DNA of 64,000 bases, from contig NZ_CP130565.1 of NCBI RefSeq assembly GCF_030534335.1, forward strand, positions 2,749,501-2,813,500, in the 5' to 3' direction. The notes under the pieces are model-generated. The model saw only the letters and a program-made list of their open reading frames with translations, was not told where the DNA came from and did no database searches. The DNA is from Marivirga harenae. Lineage in GTDB: Bacteria > Bacteroidota > Bacteroidia > Cytophagales > Cyclobacteriaceae. This document shows positions 62,079 to 64,000 of the stretch, piece by piece; position 1 is the first letter of the stretch, and each line of letters starts with the position of its first letter. Both the position numbers and the translations under genes were made by a program.

Positions 62079-64000
62079 AAGGATTTCCTAATCTGATAAG
62101 CTAACCCTCCAATTAATAAAATAAAGATCACAATTGAACTTCCCAACATCACCTTGTTACCGATAAAGTAAGCATCTGGCTTAAAGTCAAATCTAATTTC
62201 ATGATTGCCAGACGGGATTTCCAAGCCTCTTAAAACATAATTTACTTGAAGGATATCAGTTTCTTTACCATCAATATATGCTTTCCATCCTTTGGGATAA
62301 TAAATTTCTGAAAACACTGCTAAACCATTTGAATTATTATTACTGGTGTAAATTAATTCGTTTGGAGCATAAGAAATCAGTTCTATTTCACCTTTTGAAA
62401 TTACCTCCTGCGATAAATCAAATCGATCAGTATTGACAACTGCTTCTTGCTTTGTATTTATATTTCCCAATTTTTCGATTTCTTCATCCGGATTTGAAAC
62501 TGTTTTAACCTCTTCTACAAACCATGCATTTCCATTTGCTTGCTGATTTGGGATTACTTGTCCAGCTTGGTTACCGAATTTGATATATTTTGTATTGAGC
62601 ATGTTGATGATCCCGAAATTGGATAAGTCAGAATCACCACTTCGTAATTTTTCCACCATTATGCTCATCTCATTTTGCAAATGATTTTCTATCAAATCTT
62701 GATATCTCCTCATTTTCGCCCCGTGATAACCGCCAACGGAGGAATGATAATAAGAGGTACGAGCTTCATTGAATGGGTTGTTGAGATTTAACATCCTGTA
62801 ATGTCCGTCATCTTGCAAAATTCTTTTATCTGCTTCGGTTTTAGTTATCAATTCACCTCTATTTTCCTTTACAAAGTTATCTTCATTTAAGTATCTTTTT
62901 GAAACTGGAATTAAATCAATTGCTATAACTGCCACTACTAATCCGATTGCAAGACCATCTTTGAGTTTATTTTCTTTCCAAAAATAAAGAATCCCCCCTG
63001 TTGCGATGATAAAAAAGAAAGAACGGAAAGCATCAGTTCTTAACATAGATGCCCTTTGTTCTCTAATCAAATCCACTAACCAAGGTTGATCACCTAACTG
63101 CGCATCTACTGCTCCACGGAATCCCATCATAAAGGAGCCTATTACGAATAACAAACATAAACCTGCAGCTATTGCTATTGTAGTCAAAAACTGTTTTTTT
63201 ACCTTAGGCCAATTAGCATTTCTCAATTCCTTGATTCCTAAGAAACCTAAAAGAGGCATACATAAAAAAGGCATAGCCACAGTCATGGAGACTGCGCGAA
63301 ATTTATTGTAGCCAGGGAAATAATCAAACATAAAGTAGTTGAACACTTCAAAGTTTTTTCCCCAAGAAAGAATGATGCCTAGTGCTGATGCAGTAACTAG
63401 CCACCATTTAATTGGACCTTTGACAAAAATTATTCCCAGTATAAATAAGAATATAATAATAGCTCCCATATAATAGGGGCCACTAGTGAAAGGCTGATCC
63501 CCCCAATAGGTTGGAACATTTTTCACAAAGGACCGGATTTGTCCAGTTCCAGCGCCTCTGGATTGTAATCCTTTTGCTAAATCTGAATCCGTTGATATTT
63601 CTTCTTGACTAGCTCCTCCAAAAAAATTAGGGATTAAAAAAGTAAAAGGTTCCATTATTCCATTACTCCATGCAAAAGCATAACTTCGATCTAATCCACC
63701 TGAGGATTCAGTATTTGAACTTAATTCTGCTTCTCCTCTAATTGAATATTTCCCGTATTCATAAGCAGTCCAAACTTTACCAAGATTCGCACCCAAACCA
63801 AGCAATACGGCAATAGCCAGAACTCCAATAGCTTTTCCAAAATCAGGCAAGGTTTTATTTTTGATGGCGGCTATTAATTGTAAGAGTCCAAATACTAAAA
63901 CTACCAATAATAAATAATAGGTGATTTGAAGATGGTTAGAACGGATTTCTAATGCCATCGTGAGCGCTGTAATTATAAAAGCCCATAAATACTTCTTTTG
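62075..64000 (-). CDS. YfhO-like polytopic membrane protein, 5' end outside window
   Basis: The open frame continues through the right edge (QKKYLWAFIITALT precedes the first Met at 63958), so the ATG at 63958 is internal and the true start lies beyond 64000. 642 codons are visible. Many transmembrane helices occupy the first 370 residues. They are followed by an extracytoplasmic domain with GHYRMLNLNNPFNEARTSYY, GGYHGAKMRRYQDLIE and YYPKGWKAYIDGKE. A last helix sits at the C-terminus. This is the pattern of YfhO-family proteins, linked in Firmicutes to glycosylation of teichoic acids. Here it belongs to the glycan operon. Confidence 0.87.
   Translation of the reverse strand, partial: QKKYLWAFIITALTMALEIRSNHLQITYYLLLVVLVFGLLQLIAAIKNKTLPDFGKAIGVLAIAVLLGLGANLGKVWTAYEYGKYSIRGEAELSSNTESSGGLDRSYAFAWSNGIMEPFTFLIPNFFGGASQEEISTDSDLAKGLQSRGAGTGQIRSFVKNVPTYWGDQPFTSGPYYMGAIIIFLFILGIIFVKGPIKWWLVTASALGIILSWGKNFEVFNYFMFDYFPGYNKFRAVSMTVAMPFLCMPLLGFLGIKELRNANWPKVKKQFLTTIAIAAGLCLLFVIGSFMMGFRGAVDAQLGDQPWLVDLIREQRASMLRTDAFRSFFFIIATGGILYFWKENKLKDGLAIGLVVAVIAIDLIPVSKRYLNEDNFVKENRGELITKTEADKRILQDDGHYRMLNLNNPFNEARTSYYHSSVGGYHGAKMRRYQDLIENHLQNEMSIMVEKLRSGDSDLSNFGIINMLNTKYIKFGNQAGQVIPNQQANGNAWFVEEVKTVSNPDEEIEKLGNINTKQEAVVNTDRFDLSQEVISKGEIELISYAPNELIYTSNNNSNGLAVFSEIYYPKGWKAYIDGKETDILQVNYVLRGLEIPSGNHEIRFDFKPDAYFIGNKVMLGSSIVIFILLIGGLAYQIRKSL

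Noticed and set aside
63956-63958. ATG 63958 as start of the YfhO-like protein
   Set aside because: The frame is open without stop to base 64000 and the upstream codons encode a hydrophobic helix, so the protein begins outside the window.

Overview
This window reads as chromosomal DNA of an AT-rich member of the Bacteroidota, most likely a marine gliding Cytophagales of the Marivirga/Fulvivirga type (organism inferred, not proven). The evidence is: Bacteroidota-style promoters (TTTG-N18-TAnnTTTG); few obvious Shine-Dalgarno sequences; a 3627-residue secreted adhesin ending in a gliding-motility/type IX secretion C-terminal domain; a TonB-dependent receptor with a carboxypeptidase-like N-terminal domain; and menaquinone genes menD-menB.

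Layout. 1-11405 (minus strand) is housekeeping: dapB (cut by the window edge), a DUF5683 protein, parB-parA, gpsA, a glycerol-3-phosphate/lysophosphatidate-type acyltransferase, a trans-sulfuration PLP enzyme, an MscS channel and a 913-residue membrane-anchored protein. 11506-17423 is a glycerol island: a DeoR/GlpR repressor divergent from glpD, glpK, glpF and a monoacylglycerol-lipase-like hydrolase. This set could release glycerol from lipids, import it, phosphorylate it and oxidise it. The spacers at 13967-14341 and 17424-18659 contain three copies of a structured repeat whose stems change sequence but keep pairing, and an array of TTCAGGAA-like boxes spaced about 20 nt apart.

18660-25523 (minus strand) is an accessory island. 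A 1192-residue secreted protein has an FN3-type front half, an acidic hinge, SH3-like segments and a Cys/His amidase-like C-terminus. It is followed by small unknown genes, including a tandem pair of paralogues of which one is killed by a single in-frame TAA. The architecture resembles a polymorphic toxin with an immunity-gene array; this is the best candidate for an undescribed system. Next come ferritin and aconitase.

29202-40494 encodes a small secreted protein and the giant SprB-like adhesin. The small protein is a free-standing relative of the adhesin N-terminal domain. The adhesin array has a hierarchical DNA repeat: 17 near-identical 91/93-residue units arranged as four copies of a five-unit super-repeat, one contracted by exactly three units. 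An outer-membrane-type protein with a Lys/Arg-rich tail follows. 41209-44244 is a membrane protein/winged-helix regulator/CreD/DoxX-like cluster with the same palindromic operator at two promoters. 44406-45034 is a membrane protein plus XRE regulator pair.

45180-54606 holds menB, menD, a DUF3108 protein, an unknown protein, a PepSY membrane protein with a TonB-dependent siderophore-type receptor (iron uptake), and an AGCS sodium/alanine symporter. 54628-64000 (minus strand) is a surface-glycan cluster with a NeuB-type nonulosonate synthase, an SpsF-like cytidylyltransferase, a glycosyltransferase fused to a second cytidylyltransferase-like domain, a methyltransferase, a hexapeptide acyltransferase, two further glycan-assembly proteins and a YfhO-like membrane protein cut by the window end. 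No rRNA, tRNA, CRISPR array, transposase or phage gene was recognised.
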